Source of the DNA: an uncultured Collinsella sp.
GTDB lineage: Bacteria; Actinomycetota; Coriobacteriia; Coriobacteriales; Coriobacteriaceae
Direction: 5' to 3'
DNA length: 40,923 nucleotides
Assembly: GCA_900540895.1 (NCBI GenBank)
Contig: UQHV01000021.1
Span: forward strand, 1 to 40,923
How positions within the stretch are numbered: position 1 is the stretch's first letter; each line of letters opens with the position of its first letter. The translations under genes and the position numbers were made by a program. The notes below the pieces were generated by a model that was given only the letters and a program-made list of their open reading frames with translations, was not told where the DNA came from and did not search any database. This document shows, piece after piece, positions 1 to 8,003 of the stretch.

Positions 1-386
1 CGGCCCTCCGCCATGCCGCAGCTGACGAAATGGCGCAGCACGGCAGCATCGTCAACGAACCTCAGACCACCCTTGACGGTTGTAAAGGCGCTCAGGACGT
101 CTCCGTTGTTGGAGGTATAGAAGTCGAAATCGTAAACGGGGGAATAATCCGTACCGCCCTGCGAAGCGACGGCGCCCGCGAGGGAAGCGCAACCGGTCGC
201 GATCCTGCCCTCAGCGCGACCGCTGCTGAGGTAATGACTATATAGAGCGGTGAGGTTGGCACCGAATGCGCGACGAAGGTCGGGGTATCTGTTGTAATAG
301 CTCAGCACGTCGAAGGACTCGCTCCCGCGACGGCCCTCCGCCATGCCGCAGCTGACGAAATGGCGCAGCACGGCAGCATCGTCAAT
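1..386. repeat. Direct repeat in the amidase gene (55-bp identical block, period 331 bp)
   Basis: Bases 1-55 and 332-386 are identical and encode the repeat motif around AAVLRHFVSCGMAEGRRG. A third, much more diverged copy of the same protein module lies near 660-715 (DHFINYGMSEGRRG). The perfect DNA identity of the two leftmost copies beside a diverged third copy points to recent duplication or gene conversion of one repeat unit. Confidence 0.85.
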
Positions 387-2114
387 CATTACAACGCCAG
401 CGGGGCTTCGTTTAGAAAAAGCGTTGCGAATGTCTTCGTTATTCGATAGATAAAACGAGGGGTCGTAGACGGAAGAATAGTCAACGCCATTGATAGTCGT
501 AGCGTATCCCTCAATCTTTGAGCATCCGGTCCCATGCCTTCCTTCTGCTTTTCCAGCTGTGACGTAATGCTCGTAGTACTTCACTAAATCAAAGCCAAAG
601 GCAGCCCTTAAATCTGGATACTCATTAAAGTAGCTCTGTACGTCAAAAGAAGCAGAGCCGCGCCTACCTTCACTCATACCATAGTTAATAAAATGGTCTA
701 GAGCTAATTCACTATTTCCAGCCGTAGCTTTGGCAACATCGGGATTATTCGACAAATAGTAATTAGCATCGAATACGGAAGAGTAATCGAGCCAAGTTGA
801 CTTAGGAAATTGCGCAATGATCGCATCGGCATCGGCCTCGCCAAGACGCCTGCAACCCTCATCGCTAAAATAATTCAATACGTCCCCCGCATCAGAAATA
901 AAGCCATGCTCAATTAGAATGCCGGGAATACCTTGTTCGCGGGCGCAACGGATGACCGCAAACTCATCTCCAACTTCCATTTGGAATACACCGCGATAGC
1001 TGAGTCCCATAGAAGCGAGGTTGTTCATCACTTTATTCGCAAGCTCCACAGAAACTTGCGTGTAATCATATTCATTGGCAGTGGGCGCATATACCTCGGC
1101 GCCGTGAGCAACAGGCGAACCGGAATTGATATGGAAGCTAACAAAGGCCTGCGCGCCTTGACTCACGCATCGTTGGACACGATAAAGGTAATCATTTCCT
1201 GAGTAGCCACCGCTTTGCTCGCGAGCAAGAACGACTTTAAAGCCATACGCCTCAAGCTTATTCTTACAAGCAGCAACGATCTTCCAAGTTAGATCCGCCT
1301 CACTCTTTCCATTTCCCTGCGCACCAGGGTCGGTGCCGCCATGGCCAGCATCGAGGGCAATTATCCGAACGTTTTTTCGCGCCGAGCGCGCAGCATAGGT
1401 AGAAATGCCGTCCGGTGAATCGGCACACTCCAACGCCTGCTTGATCGATTGGGCCTCAACGGCATTGCCATCGCCGTCTGCATAGTAAACGGAAGTGCCT
1501 TCGCAATTAGCAGTGCCGTCAACAACCGTAAAAGAATAATCTCTGTCAGAGAGATTAATCTCATGTTCAGTACCATCGCCCTGCAGAACATAGGTTATTG
1601 AAGTAAGAAAGTATGTATTGAGTTCTAGCTCCGAGCCAAATGTAAATGCAGCAGAATTAGCATCCTGTGCGGAAGCGTCAACAGCCCCCTGAACTCCATT
1701 GGCGCTCACATAGTTAAGTGTCGCGGAAGCGATAGTATCGCTGTCATTAGGAGTCGCAAACGCGACGACTTGGTCAGTCCCACTGATAAGGTTCGGGTAG
1801 GCAAGATATATATATTGAAAAGGAGAATCAGCCGATTCGGTTTGCGGCTCAGTCGAAGAAGCATCTACACCGAAATCCTCATCAGCTGGCTCGTCAACGT
1901 CCGTCGGCAACGACTGCTCGACATCCATGTCTCCGTCGGCAACGCCCTCGTCGCGTGAAGCTACACCATCGTCTGCGGACACAGCATCTGATGAAATATC
2001 CTCAGCTTGCACGCTATTCGCAGCATAAGCAGCGGCTACAGGACTCATCAAGGGTGAAATCGTTAAAAGAGCAGCTAAAGAAAACGCTGTTGAGGCACGC
2101 AATGCCTTTTTCAT
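1..2114 (-). CDS. Secreted N-acetylmuramoyl-L-alanine amidase (Amidase_3) with C-terminal tandem repeats; 3' end outside window
   Basis: This open frame of 704 codons runs off the left edge without a stop. It starts at ATG 2114, preceded by GGGGGA about six bases upstream. The N-terminus is a signal peptide: MKK, a hydrophobic stretch, then an AYAANS-like cleavage region. An acidic, low-complexity linker follows to about residue 110, then a beta-rich region to about 230. The Amidase_3 core comes next: IIALDAGHGG carries the first zinc histidine, VSFHIN the second, and GILIEHGF the catalytic glutamate. This family cleaves the amide bond between MurNAc and L-Ala of the stem peptide outside the cell. 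After the catalytic domain come repeats of about 110 residues built on YLSNN-D, HFVSCGMAEGRRGS, SYYN-YPDLR-AFG and GRAEGR-TGC, probably for wall binding. No operon partner is visible. The family call is strong; the exact role (daughter-cell separation or wall turnover) is inference. Confidence 0.88.
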   Translation of the reverse strand, partial: MKKALRASTAFSLAALLTISPLMSPVAAAYAANSVQAEDISSDAVSADDGVASRDEGVADGDMDVEQSLPTDVDEPADEDFGVDASSTEPQTESADSPFQYIYLAYPNLISGTDQVVAFATPNDSDTIASATLNYVSANGVQGAVDASAQDANSAAFTFGSELELNTYFLTSITYVLQGDGTEHEINLSDRDYSFTVVDGTANCEGTSVYYADGDGNAVEAQSIKQALECADSPDGISTYAARSARKNVRIIALDAGHGGTDPGAQGNGKSEADLTWKIVAACKNKLEAYGFKVVLAREQSGGYSGNDYLYRVQRCVSQGAQAFVSFHINSGSPVAHGAEVYAPTANEYDYTQVSVELANKVMNNLASMGLSYRGVFQMEVGDEFAVIRCAREQGIPGILIEHGFISDAGDVLNYFSDEGCRRLGEADADAIIAQFPKSTWLDYSSVFDANYYLSNNPDVAKATAGNSELALDHFINYGMSEGRRGSASFDVQSYFNEYPDLRAAFGFDLVKYYEHYVTAGKAEGRHGTGCSKIEGYATTINGVDYSSVYDPSFYLSNNEDIRNAFSKRSPAGVVMIDDAAVLRHFVSCGMAEGRRGSESFDVLSYYNRYPDLRRAFGANLTALYSHYLSSGRAEGRIATGCASLAGAVASQGGTDYSPVYDFDFYTSNNGDVLSAFTTVKGGLRFVDDAAVLRHFVSCGMAEG

Positions 2115-2342
2115 ATCGTATCCCCCATCACAAATAATGATACTAAGGGTAGATTATCTTACAATCTCCCCCGCATCGGAAGTCCAGTTATTCAAAGCAT
2201 GGGAATTGTTCTAAAAGCAGATGGACACCTGCCCTTATAAAAAGTAGCAGGCGTACTCAGCAAGCTTTTTTCGTCTCTAACAGTTTAGATAACAGGTGAT
2301 GATTCGGGGACCGGAAGGTTCCCGAATGTTATGCTCTTCCCA

Positions 2343-2421
2343 GCCAAACAAAGAATCCGCCCGAGCGCCCACCCGGATCTTTGTTTGGCGACAATCCCTC
2401 CGGGTGGGCGCTCGGGCGGAT
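2343..2421. repeat. Two interleaved inverted repeats (A-B-A'-B')
   Basis: Arm A (2343-2353, gccaaacaaag) is perfectly complementary to A' (2379-2389). Arm B (2355-2377, 23 bases of GC-rich sequence) is perfectly complementary to B' (2399-2421). Because A' lies between B and B', the two stems are mutually exclusive or form a pseudoknot. The block sits just before the IS1595-like remnant and may be a rearranged insertion-sequence end. No function can be assigned. Confidence 0.8.
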
Positions 2422-2434
2422 GGGAAAGATCCAT

Positions 2435-3361
2435 ATGGAAAGAGCGAACCCCTTCAGGGCGCTCGTGGCGGGCCTCACCGCCGACGAGTTCCTGCTGCTC
2501 AGAGAAGCCGTCGGCGAGAGGCACTGCCGCAACGAGGTCGGGGTCGGCACGCTCGCCGTGGCCGCCGCGGCATACTGGCCGGACCCGGGGTGCCCGGAGT
2601 GCGGCGCCGAGGGCGCCTGAAGGGACAGGTCCACCGCAGCAGGAGTACCGAGGTGGCGCTGCCGCTGCTGCGGCAGGAGATTCAACTCCCTCACCGGGAC
2701 CGTCCTCGAGCACTGCAGAAAGCCGCTCCTCGCCTGAGTCTCCTTCATCAGGCTCATGCGCCACAACGTCCCCGTCGAGTGCGCGGCCGATCTGTGCGGC
2801 GTCAACCACAAGACCGCCTTCGAGTGGCGGCACCGTGCGCTCACCACGGCGTCCGGCTGCCGGGACCGAATCATGATGCGCGACACCGTCTGGGTTGACG
2901 AGATCTGCATCAGCGACACCGACCTCTCCAAGGGCTACGGGCAAGCCCTCAAGCGCGGCCTCTCCCGCCAGGAGCTCTGCACCTGCGTCACCATCGATAT
3001 CCACAAGAACCCCGTCGCGGTCGTCTGCGGCCACGGGAAGCCCAGTTCGGCGCGCGTGAGGGATGCCATGGGCGGCAGGATAGCGCCGGGATCGCTACTG
3101 ATTCACGACCTCGAATGGGCCCACGTCGTGTCCCGCCGCTCGACGCGGGACGGCGCGAGGCCCCTCTTCCAGGTCTTCGCCGACGCCTACGAGAGGCAGT
3201 CGGCGGTGATCACCACGAACCTGGAGTTCAGCAGGTGGGGATCGGCATTCGGCGACGACCAGATGTCCGCCGTCATAGACTACATCGTCCACCACGGAAG
3301 GCTCGTCCAGTTCCGCAGGGAGTCCTGCAACGTGCGTCACGCCCTCATGCAGGAGGGGTAA
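2435..3361 (+). pseudogene. Broken IS1595-type transposase fused to an IstB (IS21) C-terminal fragment
   Basis: The N-terminal part starts at ATG 2435 (MERANPFRALVAGL) and carries CPECG, half of the zinc ribbon usual in IS1595-family transposases. The frame is lost near 2618. The matching continuation (RWRCRCCGRRFNSLTGT) is in another frame and has an in-frame TGA at 2735. From 2756 the frame is open again with DTVWVDEICISDTDLSKGYG, KRGLSRQELCTC and VVCGHGKPS, matching the DDE region of this family, up to about IHDLEWAHV. From about 3140 the reading frame becomes the C-terminus of an IstB ATPase (DGARPLFQVFADAYERQSAV, ITTNLEFSRWG, DYIVHHGRLVQFRRES). The gene is therefore a frameshifted, stop-containing chimera of two unrelated insertion sequences. 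Confidence 0.8.
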
Positions 3362-3368
3362 ATGCCTC

Positions 3369-3398
3369 AAAAAGGGCGCGCACGACCGGAGCGCGCCC
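3369..3398 (-). terminator. GC-rich hairpin with T tract on the minus strand
   Basis: The stem gggcgcgc (3374-3381) pairs with gcgcgccc (3391-3398). On the minus strand it is followed by five T. It lies just after the IstB-like tail and would stop transcription entering that fragment from the right. It may be part of the old IS21 element. Confidence 0.5.
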
Positions 3399-3705
3399 AG
3401 CTCAAATCCCGATGCTCTTTTTACTCAAATCCTCTTGACGAAACACGCCAGATTCCCGGCGTCAGCTACGAGAATACCCGGGCCAATCAACGGCAGCACC
3501 CGATCAGCATTAAGAATATTGGAAGAAGCGAGGGATCGCTCGCATCAATCCTGATCTAGAAGAGACAGTGAATACTGACTCATCCATCCGCAACCGGCGT
3601 CATGGCCGTATCGAAATAATCGCCATCCAATCGAAACGAAATTCATATCTCAATGCTAAGTTTGACCACAAAGACTATGAACCAAACGGAAGTTTAAAGC
3701 GAAAG
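3399..3705. other. Intergenic stretch without a recognisable gene
   Basis: Short open frames here have no recognisable protein features. No RNA gene or clear repeat was seen. The base composition becomes AT-richer towards the HEPN-like gene that ends at 3706. Confidence 0.5.
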
Positions 3706-5106
3706 CTATACGCGCGAAGAATTGTTATCAATGACCTCTTCGGCAACACATTTAACTAAAGGAATCTCATAGGAAAGTGCGCGATCGTGCTTAAAAGGAA
3801 TAAACGCACCGAAAGTTTGTTTTTTACTGTGAACAATCGCATTTCTTACTTTATAAATTCGGGAAGCTATTAATCCAGCTACATTATCGGATTCCCAATC
3901 TATAACTGGAGCATCAGATTCAAATTCAACCCCATTGCTCGAATACCACACAGACCAATCGAAACGATAGCGACGTAGGGATTTCATTAGCCGAGGCACA
4001 TGGACACACGACTCAACCAAGTATTCAAGCTCACGTTTTTCATTTCCAAAACCAAGTTCGCTCTTATGGGATATTTCTTTTTCTAACTTACTAACAATCG
4101 AATACAGATGCTGATCGTTGTATGCAAATTCAACCGACTGGAGCTCGTTTCTCAACAATTCGGTCGTCATTTTTCGATAGGCGGAATTAAAGTAAAATTC
4201 AATCGAATGATAGAAGGACAAAAACTGCAAATATGGGCTTCTCGAAGACACGCCAAGACAAAAATGATTAACAGCGCTGTCGTCAAATTTTACATCCGGA
4301 ACACAATCAATTTCTAACTTCGCAACAGATAGCCTCCCGTAACTTCCTTTTTCTAAAAACTCATCAAGCGATGAAATTAGCCTCAGTGGCCTATCTAAAC
4401 AAGAGATGTACTTAAATTGGAAGGAAGTTGCTCGTTCACGAAGTTGTTTCGCTTTTCTAAACCCTTTGGTAGTTATTCGTAAGGAGAGAATACCTGTGAT
4501 TTCAACAAAAGCAGATGTCCAATCATCAACATTATGAGATACGGTTCTTCCACCGGTGGTTGAATGCGATCTCAGGCGTCGCAAAAAAGGATTTCTGCCT
4601 CTGAAAGTATTGCCGTCAAAACAACCTTCATTTAATAACATTAATATAATACAAAAAATATATGTAACGCTCGCCGGACCCATTCTAAATTCAGCATCTG
4701 CATTTACCGATTTACATGAAATTTGATCTGTAAAATGAGTTGCATATAATCCGGATATATCGACCATGCACTCATAGTTCTTACCATTTGAAAACCATTC
4801 CATACCATGAAAATCACCAATGGCCTCAACCGCTTTATCATATTCGTGTTTCAAGTCGTCGTCATTTATAATAATTGTCTTCTCAAAATCCGAAATCTCG
4901 GGGTCAAACTCTTCTTCAATTCGATAACTGAGATTTAAATGACATGTCAAATCATCACTGGCGTTATTTGGAGAGCTCTTGATTCCCATGATGGAGCAAA
5001 ATACTTCTTTGAAAGAAACGTAATCGACAATATCCATAAGATACCTCTTAACACTTATATGACACTTGTTCTCAATACTATATCTGTCAACAATTTTTAA
5101 TGCCAT
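3706..5106 (-). CDS. Hypothetical protein with C-terminal HEPN-like RNxxxH motif; candidate defence gene
   Basis: This is a 466-residue soluble protein with no signal peptide. The gene is much more AT-rich than its neighbours and uses AT-rich codons, a sign of horizontal transfer. Near the C-terminus, at residues 421-426, it has RNAIVH followed by SKK. This fits the R-x4-6-H catalytic motif of HEPN ribonucleases and sits in a helical context (ASRIYKVRNAIVHSKK). Mid-protein there is FLSFYHSIEFYF, a helix type often seen just ahead of such domains in uncharacterised defence proteins. The first 250 residues match nothing I recognise. ATG 5106 is preceded by AAGGA. It lies alone between insertion-sequence remnants (2435-3361 and 5621-5911), a common setting for single-gene anti-phage systems. 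HEPN membership rests on the motif only. Confidence 0.6.
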   Translation of the reverse strand: MALKIVDRYSIENKCHISVKRYLMDIVDYVSFKEVFCSIMGIKSSPNNASDDLTCHLNLSYRIEEEFDPEISDFEKTIIINDDDLKHEYDKAVEAIGDFHGMEWFSNGKNYECMVDISGLYATHFTDQISCKSVNADAEFRMGPASVTYIFCIILMLLNEGCFDGNTFRGRNPFLRRLRSHSTTGGRTVSHNVDDWTSAFVEITGILSLRITTKGFRKAKQLRERATSFQFKYISCLDRPLRLISSLDEFLEKGSYGRLSVAKLEIDCVPDVKFDDSAVNHFCLGVSSRSPYLQFLSFYHSIEFYFNSAYRKMTTELLRNELQSVEFAYNDQHLYSIVSKLEKEISHKSELGFGNEKRELEYLVESCVHVPRLMKSLRRYRFDWSVWYSSNGVEFESDAPVIDWESDNVAGLIASRIYKVRNAIVHSKKQTFGAFIPFKHDRALSYEIPLVKCVAEEVIDNNSSRV

Positions 5107-5573
5107 GAATCCTTCTTTTTTGTTTGAGGGAGGAGGTGGTCAATTTGGAGATATTCATTTCCAAACTAATGTACCATCGCGTGGAGTCGACAGCATTTCC
5201 ACCAAAGGCGTGATGGGTTTCGTTTGCCGCGAAAATAAGTAAACAGGCGCTCTTAGGAGCGTGGCCCCTACTTCCTCTCAAGGAGAAAACATAATAATTG
5301 GGACGATTCACAGTCGACAGGCAACTAAGCCGTATCACAATTTGGGGGCACGCATAGGAGTCACCGATATTCTCAAACTAAATATTGCATCGATACCTAA
5401 GCAGATGAAGTAAATGATCGACTATCGAAAGCAATATACTCCTAGAGTCGGAGCTATGCCCAAATACTTGGCTGGACAAGGCGAAATACCGGTATCAACG
5501 GAACTCAAGTTGAGTATTTGCTCGCTTGAGCACTGCTGAATATCGCGAAACAGCACCGCCGATATCGCGCCTG
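5107..5573. other. Intergenic stretch of about 470 bases, no gene supported
   Basis: A minus-strand open frame of 83 codons at 5087-5338 overlaps the start of the HEPN-like gene but has no protein-like features or ribosome site. No RNA gene was recognised. The upstream promoter of the HEPN-like gene should lie in the right-hand neighbour of 5106, but no consensus pair is clear. Confidence 0.4.
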
Positions 5574-5608
5574 GGCACCGGGGCCGACACTGGCCCCGGT
5601 GCCTTTTT
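5574..5608 (+). terminator. Rho-independent terminator
   Basis: A perfect 12-bp stem, ggcaccggggcc (5574-5585) with ggccccggtgcc (5592-5603), has a 6-base loop and is followed by five T on the plus strand. It separates the island from the IstB fragment. Its cognate gene is unclear, since no intact plus-strand gene lies upstream. Confidence 0.75.
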
Positions 5609-5620
5609 ATCGCTACCGGT

Positions 5621-5911
5621 CTATCCGCGGCGCTGCCGCATGTTGGCCTCGCCCATGTCGAACCAGACCGCGCTGTGCACGATCCTGTCCACAATCGCGT
5701 CCGCGTGTACCCCGCCGCCGAGCCTCGGGTGCCAGTCCTTCTTCTTGAACTGGGTGCAGAAGACGGTCGAGGCCGTGCCGCACCTCAGCTCAATCAGCTC
5801 CAGCAGCATCGACCTGAACTCAGTGTCCGGCTTGTCCAGAAGCCACTCGTCGACCACGAGCAGGCCGAACGCGCCGTACTTGCGGACGAGCTTGCGCTCG
5901 ACACCCGGTCG
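5621..5911 (-). pseudogene. istB: Truncated IstB-type IS21 helper ATPase (C-terminal part)
   Basis: Reading on the minus strand, the frame gives RKYGAFGLLVVDEWLLDKP (the Walker B region of IstB), then STVFCTQFKKKDWHPRLGGG, ADAIVDRIVHSAVWFDMGE and MRQRRG followed by a stop. This is the second half of the IS21 helper ATPase that assists the IstA transposase. The N-terminal half with Walker A and the whole of istA are missing; upstream of about 5911 the sequence changes to unrelated coding remains. It comes from a different IS21 subgroup than the IstB tail at 3140-3361. Confidence 0.8.
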
Positions 5912-6096
5912 GATTAGCCTTCCCCACTGGCGCCTCAGTATCCGTTGAATCGATCCAAACCACCATACTGGTCATGGACGTGTCCGTATCGGGCATACGC
6001 GTCTCGACCGCAGCGTTTTGCCCCACAAGCGCTACCACCGGGGTTCCTTCGGCGCCAATAGTCTCGCCCACATAGCCGATCAGCTCCAAATGATCA

Positions 6097-6673
6097 GCAT
6101 CGAGCAAAGCCCGGCCAGCACCCGAGACGACCGGCCATGACGGTAGCGATGTCCATAAACAGGCTTTCCGCGCGAGCGACATAAGAAGGCCCGCCCTGCA
6201 AAACGTATAGATAGGCCATAGCAACAAGCAAAATATAACGACGACGATGGTTTAACAAGACAACAGATATGACCGTTCCGATCCTCAATACGAACCAATA
6301 AGCCACATGGGAGAATGCGAAATTCACTGTTGACAAGTCTACATACCAGCTAATATAGCAAATAAGAACGCAAATTATAATAAAATCCACTAGCAGCCCG
6401 TCGATGGGAATCCAAAAGAGCGGCACATAACGCAGGAATCCAAAGACAGAGACAAGAAAAACTATTAGATACAGATGTAGCTTCTGGTCCAACGCATGCA
6501 AAGCCGGAAGTATAAAGGGCAGCAAAAATACAAGCCTTCGATTGAAGCTATCTGTTAAACAGCCTTGTTTATGGAGTATTCGACTTTCCCCGCAACAAAC
6601 CAGATTGTTATGGCAGCAAAGCAGCCGACCGTAGTTCTTCCAATTGGATAGAAAAAGATATTGTAGAAAAAAC
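6097..6673 (-). pseudogene. Degraded integral membrane protein
   Basis: The minus-strand frames here encode hydrophobic segments typical of a polytopic membrane protein. One frame reads FFYPIGRTTVGCFAAITIWF and ends in a stop (KAV*). One base away the next frame continues CLTDSFNRRLVFLLPFILPA and goes on through several membrane helices (LIVFLVSVFGFL, LLVDFIIICVLICYISWYV, VVLLNHRRRYILLVAMAYL). A frameshift therefore separates the halves. The sequence is compatible with an acyltransferase-3 or polysaccharide-polymerase remnant, fitting the polysaccharide genes to the right, but I cannot name the family. Between 5912 and 6096 another frame holds soluble-looking sequence of unknown origin (LELIGYVGETIGAEGTPVVA). 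Confidence 0.45.
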
Positions 6674-6688
6674 TAATAATACCTCGAC

Positions 6689-7807
6689 CTAGAACCGTTC
6701 GAGAATTTCCTCGGCATTATCTCGCAGATAAATATCTAGATCCGGCACGGCAAACTGCACGTAGCCCCTCTGTGGTGCCTGAATAACCTCTCTTTGTAGC
6801 AATTTGGCCCTAATAGAGCTGATCTCATTGGTCTTTTTACCCATGCGCCTAGCAATCTCGGCTGATTTGGACTGTTGTTTATCCTCGCACATGGCCAAAA
6901 GGTATTTGATATCGTTGAGCCCCAGTCCAGAAATCGCGGGCTCGTGAACAACATCGTGAAAACGAGCCTCTGCCAGCGCAATGCCTTCAGTGACGTCGCG
7001 CTCGCTCACAATGGCACTTTTGGCACGATGCAAGTTGGCGCGCTGCCAAATGGAATAACCGACCAGTTGCACCAGATAGGCATAGCCCTTAGTGGCCTTA
7101 GCGGCTCTCGACAGGAGATTGTCCTCTATGGTCAAGCCAGTCGCGACAAAGCTATCGCCCATAGAGAGCGCTACCTCCACCTGGTTGATAGGCGCCAGAT
7201 CTTCGGGGAGGGCACGACGCAAGAACGTAAGCGCCTTGCCGTTAATAAGATCCATAACACCGGCGGGTAAACCGGCAAAGGCAAGTGCGATATCTACTCT
7301 TTCCCCTATCAAAAGCTGAACCGTAGACGCAATGGCACGCATATCGTCAATCGGAGCGTCCTGAACTTCATCGATGGCAATAAAAAGACCCTTGGCTGAC
7401 CTCGCTGCCGAGCTTAGCAACTTTCTAAGACTCGACTCTTTGGGTGCAACATCGACTTTCGCGGAAACAAAGCCGGCGTTTACGCCGACCGAAGCATTAG
7501 TCGCAAGGGAAGAATCAGCAACCTGATCCCTCAGGTCCAGCAATAGGTTAGGGCCAGCAGAAACAATAGCGGTCTTCCATCCAAGCTCTCGCGCACGATC
7601 CCTAAGATCGCAGAGCAAAACAGTTTTTCCGGAGCCCCTCGGTCCAGCGATGCGCATGAGCCTCGCAGGTGCGCCAATTCCCGCATTCAAACTCTCGGTA
7701 AACTCAAGGGCAATATCATCACGACCAATTATGCGCGGAGGCTCAGCGCCGGCAGTAGGACGAAACGGGTTATGGAATACAGTGGCGCTCACTTGTTTGC
7801 CTCTCAA
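6689..7807 (-). CDS. ATP-binding P-loop protein (AAA/Orc1-like ATPase domain)
   Basis: A 372-residue protein that opens with NPFRPTAGAEPPRIIGRDD, the usual lead-in to a sensor-type AAA ATPase. It has Walker A GPRGSGKT at residues 55-62 and Walker B LFIAIDEVQD near residue 140. The C-terminal third (GLNDIKYLLAMCEDKQQSKS and onwards) looks like a winged helix, with EIARRMGKKTNEISSIRAKL as a helix-turn-helix. It is thus built like small standalone ATPases that bind DNA or regulate other proteins (MarR-like tail). No membrane segment is seen. It lies alone between a pseudogene and the glycosyltransferase cluster, with about 196 bases upstream. The substrate is unknown. Confidence 0.75.
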   Translation of the reverse strand: MRGKQVSATVFHNPFRPTAGAEPPRIIGRDDIALEFTESLNAGIGAPARLMRIAGPRGSGKTVLLCDLRDRARELGWKTAIVSAGPNLLLDLRDQVADSSLATNASVGVNAGFVSAKVDVAPKESSLRKLLSSAARSAKGLFIAIDEVQDAPIDDMRAIASTVQLLIGERVDIALAFAGLPAGVMDLINGKALTFLRRALPEDLAPINQVEVALSMGDSFVATGLTIEDNLLSRAAKATKGYAYLVQLVGYSIWQRANLHRAKSAIVSERDVTEGIALAEARFHDVVHEPAISGLGLNDIKYLLAMCEDKQQSKSAEIARRMGKKTNEISSIRAKLLQREVIQAPQRGYVQFAVPDLDIYLRDNAEEILERF

Positions 7808-8003
7808 GACAATCGATTATTGGTCAATCTTAGCTTTAAAAGTTTATCGTAGACTATATCGAATTATATCCAGTTGTATAAGTCTGTATAAACGTATCGC
7901 GGAAGTATCGAGCTATCGTGATGCATTGCAGCAAATCGCCTAGACGCTGCTTTCTTCTCAGCTCATATCGAAAGTAAGTTGAGGACTTCCTAAAACCCAT
8001 TTT

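Noticed and set aside
1..386. Repeat pair at the left edge as a second DGR template/variable pair
   Set aside because: The repeats are identical in their core, both are coding in the same gene, and no adenine-biased differences are seen.
5087..5338. Minus-strand open frame of 83 codons
   Set aside because: It has no ribosome site or protein-like composition and overlaps the start of the HEPN-like gene.
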